Origin: Rhodococcus pyridinivorans
GTDB lineage: Bacteria; Actinomycetota; Actinomycetes; Mycobacteriales; Mycobacteriaceae
Assembly: GCF_900105195.1 (NCBI RefSeq)
Contig: NZ_FNRX01000002.1
Coordinates: forward strand, 1,612,001 to 1,676,000
DNA length: 64,000 nucleotides
Direction of reading: 5' to 3'
Notes under the pieces: generated by a model
Databases searched by the model: none
What the model was told of the DNA's origin: nothing
What the model saw: only the letters and a program-made list of their open reading frames with translations
Part shown: piece after piece, positions 45,309-53,943 of the stretch
Position numbering within the stretch: the first letter of the stretch is position 1
Layout: each line of letters opens with the position of its first letter
Position numbers and translations under genes: made by a program

Positions 45309-46052
45309 TCAGGGAGTGGTCGACGACTCCGGCAGGAGTGGATGCGGTTGCGACTTGAAGCGCACCGGAGATCCGGCGACTCCGGCGATGCCGTTCATGC
45401 CGCCCCAGATCATCATCGTCAGATAATCGATCAGGTCCTCGGCGGTCATCGACTTGTTCGAGATCCACCAGTGCGTCGCGAGCTGGATGCCGCCGACGAT
45501 TCCGTACGCCCACGGCACGGCACCACCCGAATCCATCTCGAGCAGCCGCAGCCGTTCCCCGAGGACGGTAGCGACGAGCTCGGCGATCATCCGCTCCGAA
45601 TCGGCCACCACGTCGCGCCCCGCCGACGCGCTGTTGCTCATCACGTACAGATAGACCTCGGGATCGTCGGCGACGGTCTCGACGTAGGCGGTGATCGCCT
45701 CCCGGGTGAGCTCGTACTCGTCGAGATCCTCCGCGACCGCCGCGTAAATCCGGGGAGCGAGGACCGTCTCGACGTACCGCAGCATCGTCGCGGTCGTCAG
45801 GTCGCTCTTGTCGGTGAAGTAGCGGTAGAGCACCGTCTTCGACACGCCGATCTCGGCGGCGATCTCGTCCATGCCGATCTCGTGGCCGCGGGAGCGGATC
45901 GCGTTGATGGTGCCGTCCACGAGCTCTTCCCGGCGGGCGATCTTGTGCTCGTGCCAGCGCCGTTTGCGGCCGTCCTGCTTCACGGGCGGGGCGGCCTCGC
46001 TCGAGGTCGTGGTCGAAGTCGTCTGCGGTCTGCTGGACACTGTGTGGCACAT
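45309..46052 (-). CDS. TetR-family transcriptional regulator
   Basis: 247 residues. HTH at about 40-85: EELVDGTINAIRSRGHEIGMDEIAAEIGVSKTVLYRYFTDKSDL. Ligand domain ends with MIWGGMNGIAGVAG. The first 35 residues are a disordered, charged extension. ATG at 46052 is the only upstream start, but later GTG codons could be used. Likely controls the DUF4873 gene downstream and perhaps the diiron oxygenase gene that shares a motif. Confidence 0.88.
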   Translation of the reverse strand: MCHTVSSRPQTTSTTTSSEAAPPVKQDGRKRRWHEHKIARREELVDGTINAIRSRGHEIGMDEIAAEIGVSKTVLYRYFTDKSDLTTATMLRYVETVLAPRIYAAVAEDLDEYELTREAITAYVETVADDPEVYLYVMSNSASAGRDVVADSERMIAELVATVLGERLRLLEMDSGGAVPWAYGIVGGIQLATHWWISNKSMTAEDLIDYLTMMIWGGMNGIAGVAGSPVRFKSQPHPLLPESSTTP

Positions 46053-46157
46053 CCGTTCGGTTTCGATCGTCGGCTCAGTCTACGATCCGGCCCCCCGTCC
46101 TTCAGAACTCGAGGGCGATCCGTCCGCCGAGTGCCGACTTTCGGCACAATCGATCGG

Positions 46158-47420
46158 GTGCAGCTCCTGACGACCGACGACGAGATCAAACGCCGAGAAC
46201 TCCGCCGTATGAAGGCGGTCGCGACCGGCTTCCTCGTCGCCGCCGCGATCATCTATCTCTTCTGCCGCTGGCAGGAAACCCGCGGCGCCGGCGCATGGGT
46301 GGGTTACGTGCGCGCGGCTTCCGAGGCCGGCATGGTCGGCGCGCTCGCCGACTGGTTCGCCGTGACCGCCCTGTTCCGGCACCCACTACGGATACCCATC
46401 CCGCACACGGCGATCATCAAGCGGAAGAAGGACCAGCTCGGCGCCAACCTGAGCTCGTTCGTCGGCAACAACTTCCTCGCACCCGAGGTGGTGTCGGCCA
46501 AGGTCGAGTCGGCGCAGATCCCGCTGCGGGTCGGTACCTGGCTCGCCGAACCCGAGAACGCCCAGCGTGTGGCCAAGGAGACGTCGACGGTCCTGCGCGG
46601 CGTGGTCGGAATCCTGCGCGAGGACGACATCCAGCAGATCATCGACCACACCATCGTCAAGCGGATCGCCGAACCGGAATGGGGACCGCCCATCGGGCGT
46701 GTCCTCACCGAACTCCTCGCCGAGAACCGCCACCTGCCGCTCGTCGACATGCTCGCCGAACGCGCGCACCAGTGGGCGCTCGGGAGCCAGGAGACCATCG
46801 ACCGCGTGATCAGCCGCGACTCGCCGTCGTGGTCGCCGAAGTTCGTCGACCTGCTGCTCGGCGAGAAGATCCACCGCGAACTCGTGGAGTTCACGTGGAA
46901 GGTGCGGTCGAATCCCGACCACGAGGTGCGGCTCGCGGTCAACAAGTTCCTCGCCGACTACGCCCGCGACCTGCAAAGCGATCCCGTGACCATCGCCAAG
47001 GCGGAGAAGGTCAAGGCCGAGATCATGGGCCGCGACGAGATCACCGGGCTCGCCGCGGCGACCTGGCGGACGGCCAAGCGGATGATCCTCGACTCGGTGG
47101 ACGACCCGAACAGCACCCTGCGCACGAAGATCGCGGAGAACGTCATGGCGTTCGGCATCCGAGTGCGTGAGGACGCCGAGCTGCGCACCAAGATCGACGG
47201 TTGGTTGCTCGACGCGGTGCGTTTCGTCGCGTCCAACTACGCCGACGAGATCACCTCCGTCATCCGCGAGACGGTCGAGCGCTGGGACGCCGAGGAGGCC
47301 AGCCGCAAGATCGAACTCGCCGTGGGTCGCGACCTGCAGTTCATTCGCATCAACGGCACGGTGGTCGGCTCACTCGCCGGGTTGACGATCTACACGGTCT
47401 CGGAGTTGCTGTTCGCGTGA
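46158..47420 (+). CDS. DUF445-family membrane-associated protein
   Basis: 420 residues. N-terminal TM (AVATGFLVAAAIIYLFCRW), the family block GMVGALADWFAVTALFRHPLRIPIPHTAIIKRKKDQLGANLSSFV in residues about 55-100, and a C-terminal TM. The long helical middle probably lies in the cytoplasm or periplasm. GTG start at 46158. Function unknown; conserved in mycobacteria. Confidence 0.88.
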   Translation: MQLLTTDDEIKRRELRRMKAVATGFLVAAAIIYLFCRWQETRGAGAWVGYVRAASEAGMVGALADWFAVTALFRHPLRIPIPHTAIIKRKKDQLGANLSSFVGNNFLAPEVVSAKVESAQIPLRVGTWLAEPENAQRVAKETSTVLRGVVGILREDDIQQIIDHTIVKRIAEPEWGPPIGRVLTELLAENRHLPLVDMLAERAHQWALGSQETIDRVISRDSPSWSPKFVDLLLGEKIHRELVEFTWKVRSNPDHEVRLAVNKFLADYARDLQSDPVTIAKAEKVKAEIMGRDEITGLAAATWRTAKRMILDSVDDPNSTLRTKIAENVMAFGIRVREDAELRTKIDGWLLDAVRFVASNYADEITSVIRETVERWDAEEASRKIELAVGRDLQFIRINGTVVGSLAGLTIYTVSELLFA

Positions 47421-47430
47421 CGACGGTCAC

Positions 47431-47475
47431 GTGCTAGCAAGGTGCTTGCTGTAGCTAGCACTTGTCCGTAGACTG
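47431..47475 (+). promoter_or_regulatory. Promoter and operator of the HTH-hbhA operon
   Basis: -35 TTGCTG (47446-47451), 17 bases, -10 TAGACT (47469-47474). A perfect inverted repeat GTGCTAGC (47431-47438) and GCTAGCAC (47454-47461) covers the -35. The GTG start is seven bases past the -10: leaderless. Likely autoregulation by the HTH protein. Confidence 0.6.
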
Positions 47476-47481
47476 GTCGGT

Positions 47482-47958
47482 GTGTCCACGGAACCAGATC
47501 CGATCGAGGGCTCGGACACGCCGGACGACAGCGCCGGACCGGGGGATATCGCCGTTCGGGTGGTCAACAACGCCGCCCAGGACATCGGTGCCTTCATTCG
47601 GTCGCAGCGCGAGGCTGCACAGGTGTCGCTCCGCCAGTTGTCGCAACTGGCCGGTGTCAGCAACCCGTACCTGAGCCAGATCGAACGGGGCCTGCGCAAG
47701 CCGTCCGCGGAAGTGCTCGCCCAGATCGCCAAGGGGTTGCGGCTCTCGGCCGAGGTTCTCTACGTGCGAGCGGGGATCCTCGAGCATCGAGCGGAGAGCG
47801 CCGTGCGCGACGCGGTGCTCGTCGACACCGTTCTCACCGAGCGGCAGAAGCAGGTCCTGCTCGACATCTACGACTCGTTCTGCCGAGAGAACCAGCAGAA
47901 CACCGGCGAGGCCCGGCCCGACCATCCGACAGACTTCGACGAGGAGAAAACTCCATGA
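47482..47958 (+). CDS. XRE-family transcriptional regulator, Rv0474-like
   Basis: 158 residues. HTH at about 38-95 (IGAFIRSQREAAQVSLRQLSQLAGVSNPYLSQIERGLRKPS). C-terminal acidic tail. Matches the regulator directly upstream of hbhA in mycobacteria. GTG start at 47482 with no Shine-Dalgarno but a good -10 just before, so leaderless. Overlaps hbhA by four bases. Confidence 0.9.
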   Translation: MSTEPDPIEGSDTPDDSAGPGDIAVRVVNNAAQDIGAFIRSQREAAQVSLRQLSQLAGVSNPYLSQIERGLRKPSAEVLAQIAKGLRLSAEVLYVRAGILEHRAESAVRDAVLVDTVLTERQKQVLLDIYDSFCRENQQNTGEARPDHPTDFDEEKTP

Positions 47959-48869
47959 CCGATCCCACCAACATCCGTACCTCCCTCTACGCCGCGGTCG
48001 GTGCCGGCGACGCCGTCGTCCAGGCCGTCGCCGACCTCGTGGCCCAGGCGCGCCGACGTGCGGAGACCAACCGCACCGAGGTGGCCGAGCGGGTCGAGAC
48101 CGCCCGCGACCGCTTCGCGACCCTGCCCGCCGATCTCACCGAGACCGTCGAGTCCCTCCGCGAGCGTCTCGCCGAACTCCCGGCCGAGCTGCCCGAGGAG
48201 ATCGCGGAGCTGCGCGAGCGCTTCAGCACCGAGGAGCTGCGCAAGGTCGCCGAGGCGTACCTGAAGGTCGCCTCCGACCTCTACACCGCACTTGCCGAGC
48301 GCGGTGAGGAGACCATCGAGCGTCTGCGCTCCCAGCCGGCCCTCGAGGACGGCCTCGGTCGCGCCGAAGCCGTGCTCGGCGACGCCGCCGACCTCACCGA
48401 GGAAGCCCTCGGGACGGTGGCCCGCCGGACCCGCGAGGTCGGCGAGCAGGCCGCTAAGCTCGCGGGTCGCGCGGCCGGCCGCATCTCCGAGACGAGCGGC
48501 GAGGTGAGCGAGGCCGTGTCCGACGCCGGCGACAAGGCCGCCGAGCGCGTCGTCGAGCTCGGTGAGCGTGCCGAAGAGACGGGCTCCGAGACCGCCGGAC
48601 GGGTCGAGTCGGCCCGCGGCGAGGTCCGCGAAGCGGCCGACAAGGCTGCGGAGAAGGTCGAGTCGGTGGCCACCCCGGTCGAGCCGGTCGAGGTCACCCC
48701 GGCCAAGGCTCCGGCCAAGAAGACTCCCGCCAAGGCTCCGGCGAAGGCCCCGGCCAAGACGGTTGCCAAGACGCCCGCCGCCAAGGCTCCGGCCAAGACC
48801 GCCGCCAAGACCCCGGCGAAGAAGACCCCTGCCAAGAAGGCGGCTCCGCGCAAGACCAGCGGTTCCTGA
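47955..48869 (+). CDS. hbhA: Heparin-binding hemagglutinin homologue HbhA
   Basis: 304 residues. N-terminal part and long coiled coil (Glu/Arg/Ala-rich, about residues 20-215), then a Lys-Ala-Pro repeat tail (KAPAKKTPAK-type, from about 245) that in mycobacteria binds heparan sulfate. Lies directly after the Rv0474-like regulator, as in M. tuberculosis. May also be a lipid-inclusion or DNA-associated protein, as described for related rhodococcal proteins. Confidence 0.88.
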   Translation: MTDPTNIRTSLYAAVGAGDAVVQAVADLVAQARRRAETNRTEVAERVETARDRFATLPADLTETVESLRERLAELPAELPEEIAELRERFSTEELRKVAEAYLKVASDLYTALAERGEETIERLRSQPALEDGLGRAEAVLGDAADLTEEALGTVARRTREVGEQAAKLAGRAAGRISETSGEVSEAVSDAGDKAAERVVELGERAEETGSETAGRVESARGEVREAADKAAEKVESVATPVEPVEVTPAKAPAKKTPAKAPAKAPAKTVAKTPAAKAPAKTAAKTPAKKTPAKKAAPRKTSGS

Positions 48870-48882
48870 CCTGCAGTGATCG

Positions 48883-48916
48883 ATCGGCCCTCGTGCGAAC
48901 TCGCACGAGGGCCGAT
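48883..48916. terminator. Perfect hairpin terminator after hbhA
   Basis: ATCGGCCCTCGTGCGA (48883-48898) and its complement (48901-48916): 16-bp stem, two-base loop, then TCTCG. Confidence 0.85.
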
Positions 48917-48933
48917 TCTCGTAGACTGGTGTG

Positions 48934-49224
48934 GTGACCAATGTCGATTCACTTGCCGGTCTGATCATCCTCGCGCTGCAGATCATCGCCATCGCCGGGG
49001 CGGGATTCGCGCTGTTCCACGTCGTGCGTCAGCCCGCCGAGGCGTTTCCGGCCGTCGACAAGCTGACCAAGCCCGTCTGGCTCGGCATCCTCGTGGCCGC
49101 GTTGCTCGTCCTCGTCGTCTTCGGCGCGGTGGGTCTGCTCGGGATCATCGCGGTCGTCGCCGTGTGCGTGTACCTCGTGGACGTCCGTCCGCGGGTCGAG
49201 GAGGTCCAGCGCCCTCGGTGGTAG
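48934..49224 (+). CDS. DUF2516-type small membrane protein, Rv0476-like
   Basis: 96 residues with two or three TM helices (LIILALQIIAIAGAGFALFHVV and LGILVAALLVLVVFGAVGLLGIIAVVAVCVYLVDVRP). Start GTG at 48934 (or 48931). TAGACTGGT six bases upstream copies the element before the Rv0474-like gene, so leaderless as well. Follows hbhA as in mycobacteria. Confidence 0.85.
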   Translation: MTNVDSLAGLIILALQIIAIAGAGFALFHVVRQPAEAFPAVDKLTKPVWLGILVAALLVLVVFGAVGLLGIIAVVAVCVYLVDVRPRVEEVQRPRW

Positions 49225-49250
49225 GGGGTCGGGCCTCCCTTTCGCTTGAC

Positions 49251-49283
49251 AAGTGTGATCCAGATAATGACACTTCGGGTAAC
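49251..49283 (+). promoter_or_regulatory. Operator-like elements before the diiron oxygenase gene
   Basis: AAGTGT (49251-49256) and ACACTT (49270-49275) form an inverted repeat with 13 bases between, followed by ACTTCGGGTAAC (49272-49283), nearly the same as the motif at 45283-45294. Confidence 0.45.
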
Positions 49284-49313
49284 GGATAATTTTCCGAGAC
49301 GAGGTGATCGGCG

Positions 49314-50237
49314 ATGACGCTCTTGCGAAAGCACGACAGCCTGCCGGGTGAACACTCCACGGATCACCGGCAGGAGACCGCGCAACGCCTGCTCGATTCG
49401 TCGGCGCGGCTCTCCTACGATCCCGAGCTCGAGATCGACTGGGACGCGCCGCTCGTGGACGGCAAGTACGGCATGACCCCGGAGTGGTGCAGTCTCTACG
49501 GCACCGACCTGTGGGAACGCATGTCGGAGGATCAGCGCATCACCCTCACCGAGCACGAGGCCGCGAGCATCGCCGGCACCGGGATCTGGTTCGAGATGAT
49601 CCTCATGCAGATGCTCGTCCGCGATCTCTACCGGCACGATCCGGCAACCCCCTACGTGCAGTTCGGGCTCACCGAGATCGCCGACGAATGCCGGCACTCG
49701 ATCATGTTCGCGCGGTCGGCGCAGCGATACGGCATCCCCTCCTACCGGCCCAAGCGTTGGATCCGCGAGACCGGCCGGCTGTTCAAGGCTGTCGCGCGCG
49801 GCGCCCTCGCCTACGGCGGCACCCTGTTCGCCGAGGAGATCCTCGACATGATGCAGCGCGATTTCATGCGCGACGAGCGGGTGCAGCCCATCACCCGGAC
49901 GGTGAGTCACGTCCACGTCGTGGAGGAGTCGCGGCACATCCGCTACGCCCGCGAGGAGACACGCAGGCGCTCGGCCCGGCTCGGACGTCTCGAGCGGGCA
50001 TGGATCCGGATCCACCTCGGGGTGAGCGCGTACTTCGTCGTCACCAGCCTCGTGAACGACCAGGTCTACGCCGCGGCCGGACTCGACGTCGCCGAAGCGA
50101 AGAAGGCCGCGCAGGAGAACAGGCACTACCACGACAAGCTCCGTCAGGGCACTCGCCGCACGGTCGAGTTCCTCGACGAGGTGGGACTGATCGGCGGTCC
50201 GTCCACTCTGCTTCTGCGTCGCGCGCACGTCCTGTGA
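49314..50237 (+). CDS. AurF-like diiron oxygenase
   Basis: 307 residues. Metal-ligand helices: LTEHEAASIAGTGIWFEMI, GLTEIADECRHSIMFARS (DECRH), GTLFAEEILDMMQRD and VHVVEESRHIRYAREE (EESRH). This ligand set is that of AurF/p-aminobenzoate N-oxygenase-type enzymes. Substrate unknown. ATG at 49314 after GAGGTGATCGGCG. Followed by an alpha/beta hydrolase 40 bases later. Confidence 0.88.
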   Translation: MTLLRKHDSLPGEHSTDHRQETAQRLLDSSARLSYDPELEIDWDAPLVDGKYGMTPEWCSLYGTDLWERMSEDQRITLTEHEAASIAGTGIWFEMILMQMLVRDLYRHDPATPYVQFGLTEIADECRHSIMFARSAQRYGIPSYRPKRWIRETGRLFKAVARGALAYGGTLFAEEILDMMQRDFMRDERVQPITRTVSHVHVVEESRHIRYAREETRRRSARLGRLERAWIRIHLGVSAYFVVTSLVNDQVYAAAGLDVAEAKKAAQENRHYHDKLRQGTRRTVEFLDEVGLIGGPSTLLLRRAHVL

Positions 50238-50277
50238 CGTCGCGCTGCTCCACCGAACCGACAGGAGAATTCCACCC

Positions 50278-51315
50278 GTGAGAAAGCCGTCCCCGACCGC
50301 GTCGATCGCCGCGGGCTCGATCGTCCTCGCTGCCGCGGCGACCACCGCCGTGCTCGTCCGCCGGCGTCGTCGGACGGTCGTCCGTACCGAGGACGTCGCC
50401 CCGCACGAGCTGCTGCGCGAACCGGAACTCGAACCCGAGATCCTCGACGTCCGCGCCGACGACGGTGCCCGGCTGAACGTGCTCGCCTATGGCGACGCGG
50501 ACGCTCCCGTGCTGGTGTTCTGTCACGGCTGGACGTGCAACGCCGCGTACTGGACCCCGCAGATCAACGCCTTCGCGGAGAACTACCGGGTGGTGGTCTA
50601 CGACCAGCGCGGGCACGGCGACAGCGAGGCCGGGGCGCGGACGCTGGGAGCAGACGTGCTCGCCGACGATCTCCAGACGGTCCTCGACGCTGTGGTCCGG
50701 CCCGGTTCGAAGGCCGTGCTCACAGGTCACAGCATGGGCGGGATGAGCATCATCGCGTGGGCCGAGAAGTACCCGGAGAACGTCGGCCGCACGGTCGCAG
50801 GCGTGCTGCTCGCGAGCACCGGCACCGACCGGCTGGTCGCGGACTCGGCGATCGTGCCGCTGCCGCAACGCTTCCCGCGGGTGCCGGTGCCCGTCGCGAG
50901 CCGGCTCATGGGTGCGACCGTCCCGTTGGCGGCGTCCCCGGTGACGACGCGGGCCCTGCGCTACGTGGCCCTGTCGCCCGGTGCGAGCGCCGCCGAGGTG
51001 CAGTTCTGCGAGAAGATCGTGCTCGGCTGCCCGCCGCGCACGCGGGGCGGCTGGGGCAGGGCCCTGAGTGCCCTCGACATCCGTGAGGGTCTGCGCAATC
51101 TCACCGTGCCGACGACGGTGCTGGTCGGAACCGCCGACCGTCTCACCCCGCCTGTCCACGCCCGGCGTCTCGCCGAGGAACTCGACCGTGCGGGCAACCT
51201 CGAACGTTTCGTGGTGCTCGACGGCATCGGCCACATGAGCTCGGTCGAAGCGATCGACCGGTTCGACGAGGAGCTCGCGCACCTTGTCGAACGAGCCGGT
51301 GTGCCCGTCGGCTGA
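50278..51315 (+). CDS. Alpha/beta hydrolase with N-terminal membrane anchor
   Basis: 345 residues. N-terminal hydrophobic segment (SIAAGSIVLAAAATTAVLV) then basic RRRRR; FCHGWTCNAAYW, YDQRGHGDSEAG, nucleophile GHSMGGMSIIAW, Asp in GTADRLTPP and His in GIGHMSS. Likely works with the diiron oxygenase. GTG start at 50278, which follows AGGAG. Confidence 0.88.
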   Translation: MRKPSPTASIAAGSIVLAAAATTAVLVRRRRRTVVRTEDVAPHELLREPELEPEILDVRADDGARLNVLAYGDADAPVLVFCHGWTCNAAYWTPQINAFAENYRVVVYDQRGHGDSEAGARTLGADVLADDLQTVLDAVVRPGSKAVLTGHSMGGMSIIAWAEKYPENVGRTVAGVLLASTGTDRLVADSAIVPLPQRFPRVPVPVASRLMGATVPLAASPVTTRALRYVALSPGASAAEVQFCEKIVLGCPPRTRGGWGRALSALDIREGLRNLTVPTTVLVGTADRLTPPVHARRLAEELDRAGNLERFVVLDGIGHMSSVEAIDRFDEELAHLVERAGVPVG

Positions 51316-51337
51316 GCCGATCACCCACGCACGAAAG

Positions 51338-51367
51338 ACCGGTCCATCCGCTCGCGGGTGGACCGGT
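51338..51367. terminator. Bidirectional terminator
   Basis: ACCGGTCCATCCG (51338-51350) pairs with CGGGTGGACCGGT (51355-51367) with one wobble, between convergent genes. Confidence 0.75.
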
Positions 51368-51382
51368 TTCGGCTCGGGGGAT

Positions 51383-52270
51383 CTACCGGAAGACGACGGT
51401 CTTACTGTCGTGCACCAGCACCCGATCCTCGAGGTGCCAGCGCAGACCGCGCGAGAGGACCAGCTTCTCGACGTCGCGGCCCTGACGGACCATGTCGCTG
51501 ACGCTGTCGCTGTGACTGACGCGGATGACGTCCTGCTCGATGATCGGGCCCGCGTCGAGTTCGGCGGTGACGTAGTGGCAGGTCGCGCCGATGAGCTTCA
51601 CGCCGCGCGTGAAGGCCTGGTGGTAGGGCCGTGCGCCGATGAACGACGGCAGGAAACTGTGGTGGATGTTGATCGCGCGGCCGGCCCAGTGCTCGCACAG
51701 TTCCTCCGGGAGCACCTGCATGAACCGGGCGAGGACCACCGCGTGCGGGTCGTGGGCGTCGACGAGCTTGCGGACCTGCTCGAAAGCCGGTCCGCGCTCG
51801 GCGGGATCCTTCGGGAACGACACGTAGTGGAAGGTGATGCCGTGTCGCTGCGCGACCGGTTCGAGATCGCGATGGTTGCCGATGACCGCGCAGATCTCGG
51901 CGTCGAGTTCCCCTGCGGCGACCCGTCCGAGGATGTCGTGCAGGCAGTGCCCTTCCTTGCTGACGAGCAGCACGACGCGCTTGCGCTTGCCGGTGTCGGA
52001 GAGCGTCCATTCGGTCTGCGGGCCGATGTCGGCGGCGACGCTCGCGAACTTCTCGCGCAGCTCGTCGAGTCCGAACGGGATCGACGACGCCCGGACGGCC
52101 TGCCGGGTGAAGAACCAACCGGTGTCTTGATCGGCGTGGTAGGCCGCCTCGACGATCGAACCACCGACCTCCGCGAGGAAGGTCGCGATGCGGGCGACGA
52201 TCCCGGTGGTGTCCGGGCAGCCCAGGGTCAGAACGTAACGTCGATCGTCGGCGGATGAGGCGAGCGTCAT
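51383..52270 (-). CDS. purU: Formyltetrahydrofolate deformylase
   Basis: 295 residues. N-terminal ACT domain (YVLTLGCPDTTGIVARIATFL), then formyltransferase-like domain with INIHHSFLPSFIGARPYHQAF (catalytic His) and ATCHYVTAELDAGPIIEQD. Hydrolyses 10-formyl-THF to formate and THF, keeping one-carbon balance. Standalone gene. Confidence 0.95.
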   Translation of the reverse strand: MTLASSADDRRYVLTLGCPDTTGIVARIATFLAEVGGSIVEAAYHADQDTGWFFTRQAVRASSIPFGLDELREKFASVAADIGPQTEWTLSDTGKRKRVVLLVSKEGHCLHDILGRVAAGELDAEICAVIGNHRDLEPVAQRHGITFHYVSFPKDPAERGPAFEQVRKLVDAHDPHAVVLARFMQVLPEELCEHWAGRAINIHHSFLPSFIGARPYHQAFTRGVKLIGATCHYVTAELDAGPIIEQDVIRVSHSDSVSDMVRQGRDVEKLVLSRGLRWHLEDRVLVHDSKTVVFR

Positions 52271-52346
52271 GCCCCGATTCTCTCAGGTGACACACGGCGT
52301 CCTACTTCCGGTCGGCCCTGCTCCCGGTAGACCCTCTCTCCGGTCG

Positions 52347-53219
52347 TCAGCCCGAGACCGGAGGACGTCGAACCGTACCCGTGGCGACGAGAGTGGTCGC
52401 ATCGATCGTGCGCAGTCCGCGTGCGGTGACCTCCTCGGCGATCTGCTGCCGCACCGACGCCACCTGCCCGGAGTCGAGCCCGGTCAGCACCGCGCGCAAA
52501 CCGGTGCCCGTTACGAGCGACCAGCACAACTCCTCCGTCGCCGGAAGGAGATTCGACAGGGTGCGGACCTCCACGGAATCGGTTCCGGCGTCCGCGAGCC
52601 ACGCCTCGAGTGTGTCCGGAGTGTCGATCCGGTGCAGGGGTGTGCGGTCGCGCAGGACGCCGCGCTCGCGCAGCCCGGGGGAGTAGCGCGACGCGACATC
52701 GAACACGATCGACGAGAACTCCTCCATCGCGCCGCGTCGCCAGACCGTCACGCCGGCGCGTCCGCCCTGCCTCACGAGCGAGACCAGACGCCAGAAGGTT
52801 CGGTCCATGTCCGGGAGGAAGAACACCCCGTAGGAGATCGACAGCACGTCGTAGCCGGCGTCGGGTACGTCCGACGGTGCCTCCCACTGCGAGGCGTCCG
52901 CACAGACGAATTCGATGTTCTTCAGGCCGCGGCGTTCCGCGGTCAGGCGGCCGTGTTCGAGCATCTCGTCGGCGACGTCGACGCCGTGGACGAGACCTTC
53001 GGGTCCGACGGCGGCGGCGGCGGGAAGCGCGGACGATCCCGTTCCGCAACACGCGTCGAGCACCGCCTCGTCGGGGGCGACGCCGAGCTGGAAGACCAGT
53101 GCCTGCCCGGCCGGTCCCCACACCGTCGGGGTCAGCTCGTCGAAATCCCCGCTCGCCGCGTCGAAGGTGCGTGCGGTCTCGGCGGAATCGGCCCAGGGGT
53201 TCTCGGGATCGTCGTTCAT
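52347..53219 (-). CDS. Class I SAM-dependent methyltransferase
   Basis: 290 residues. Motif I VLDACCGTGSSALPAAAAVG near residue 53, motif II VHGVDVADEMLEHGR. UbiE/COQ5-like arrangement. ATG at 53219 overlaps the GNAT stop by four bases. Substrate unknown. Confidence 0.85.
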   Translation of the reverse strand: MNDDPENPWADSAETARTFDAASGDFDELTPTVWGPAGQALVFQLGVAPDEAVLDACCGTGSSALPAAAAVGPEGLVHGVDVADEMLEHGRLTAERRGLKNIEFVCADASQWEAPSDVPDAGYDVLSISYGVFFLPDMDRTFWRLVSLVRQGGRAGVTVWRRGAMEEFSSIVFDVASRYSPGLRERGVLRDRTPLHRIDTPDTLEAWLADAGTDSVEVRTLSNLLPATEELCWSLVTGTGLRAVLTGLDSGQVASVRQQIAEEVTARGLRTIDATTLVATGTVRRPPVSG

Positions 53220-53749
53220 GCCTGCTCCTCGAGGGCGTAGAACGGCTCGGCGTACCGGAAGGTGCCCCGCAGCTCGGGGTCGTGTGCCGTGAGCGCCCGT
53301 GCCTGGAAGTGGGACGCCCACTCCTCGACGTCGGGGGAGATCCCGAGTTCGGCGGCGGGCACGAAACCGAAGCGGGGGTAGTAGTCGGGATGTCCGAGCA
53401 GGAGCACGATCGACTCGTCCAGGGCATCCGCCGCACCGAGCACGGCGTGCATGAGAGCGGCGCCCACGCCGGAGCGCTGGAAATCGGGACGGACACCGAG
53501 TGGACCGAGGCCCAGGGCAGGGGTGGCGCCGACGTGACCCCGGGTGGCGACGACCTGGCCGACGATCGCGCCCGAGGCGTCCTCGGCCACGAGCGACAAC
53601 GGCGGCAGCCATGCGTCGCTCGCCCGCAACGACGCGACCAGACCGGGCTCGACCGGCTCGCGACCTTCCGGGGCGAACGGCGCGAACGCGGCGCGATGCA
53701 CGTCGGCGGTCGCACGGACGTCGGCGGGGAGTTCTCGACGGATCAGCAC
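53216..53749 (-). CDS. GNAT-family N-acetyltransferase
   Basis: 177 residues. VLIRRELPADVRATADVHRAAF at the N-terminus and acetyl-CoA loop LGPLGVRPDFQRSGVGAALMHAVL near residue 88; LLLGHPDYYPRFGFVPAAELGI is typical of the YhbS-like group. Start GTG at 53749, as upstream residues do not fit. Coupled to the methyltransferase. Confidence 0.87.
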   Translation of the reverse strand: MLIRRELPADVRATADVHRAAFAPFAPEGREPVEPGLVASLRASDAWLPPLSLVAEDASGAIVGQVVATRGHVGATPALGLGPLGVRPDFQRSGVGAALMHAVLGAADALDESIVLLLGHPDYYPRFGFVPAAELGISPDVEEWASHFQARALTAHDPELRGTFRYAEPFYALEEQA

Positions 53750-53789
53750 GCGATCATTGTCGTGGCCGAAGCGGTGCGGCGGTATCGAA

Positions 53790-53867
53790 TTATCGCCGTC
53801 TGCTGTTCCTCCGGACCACCACGACGGCCACAACTGCGACGAGAAGCGCGATCACCAGGATTTCCAT
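53790..53867 (-). CDS. Possible 25-residue single-TM protein
   Basis: MEILVIALLVAVVAVVVVRR followed by NSRRR: one TM helix and a basic tail, ending in TAA. No good ribosome site. It could be a real small membrane protein or the result of GTC/GTG-rich sequence. Confidence 0.4.
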   Translation of the reverse strand: MEILVIALLVAVVAVVVVRRNSRRR

Positions 53868-53943
53868 GGGAATCGACTACCCGGCACGGGGCGAAGCCTG
53901 CTGAGCACGGCCGTCGGATCTCGCCGTGTGGAAAGCTGCAGTC

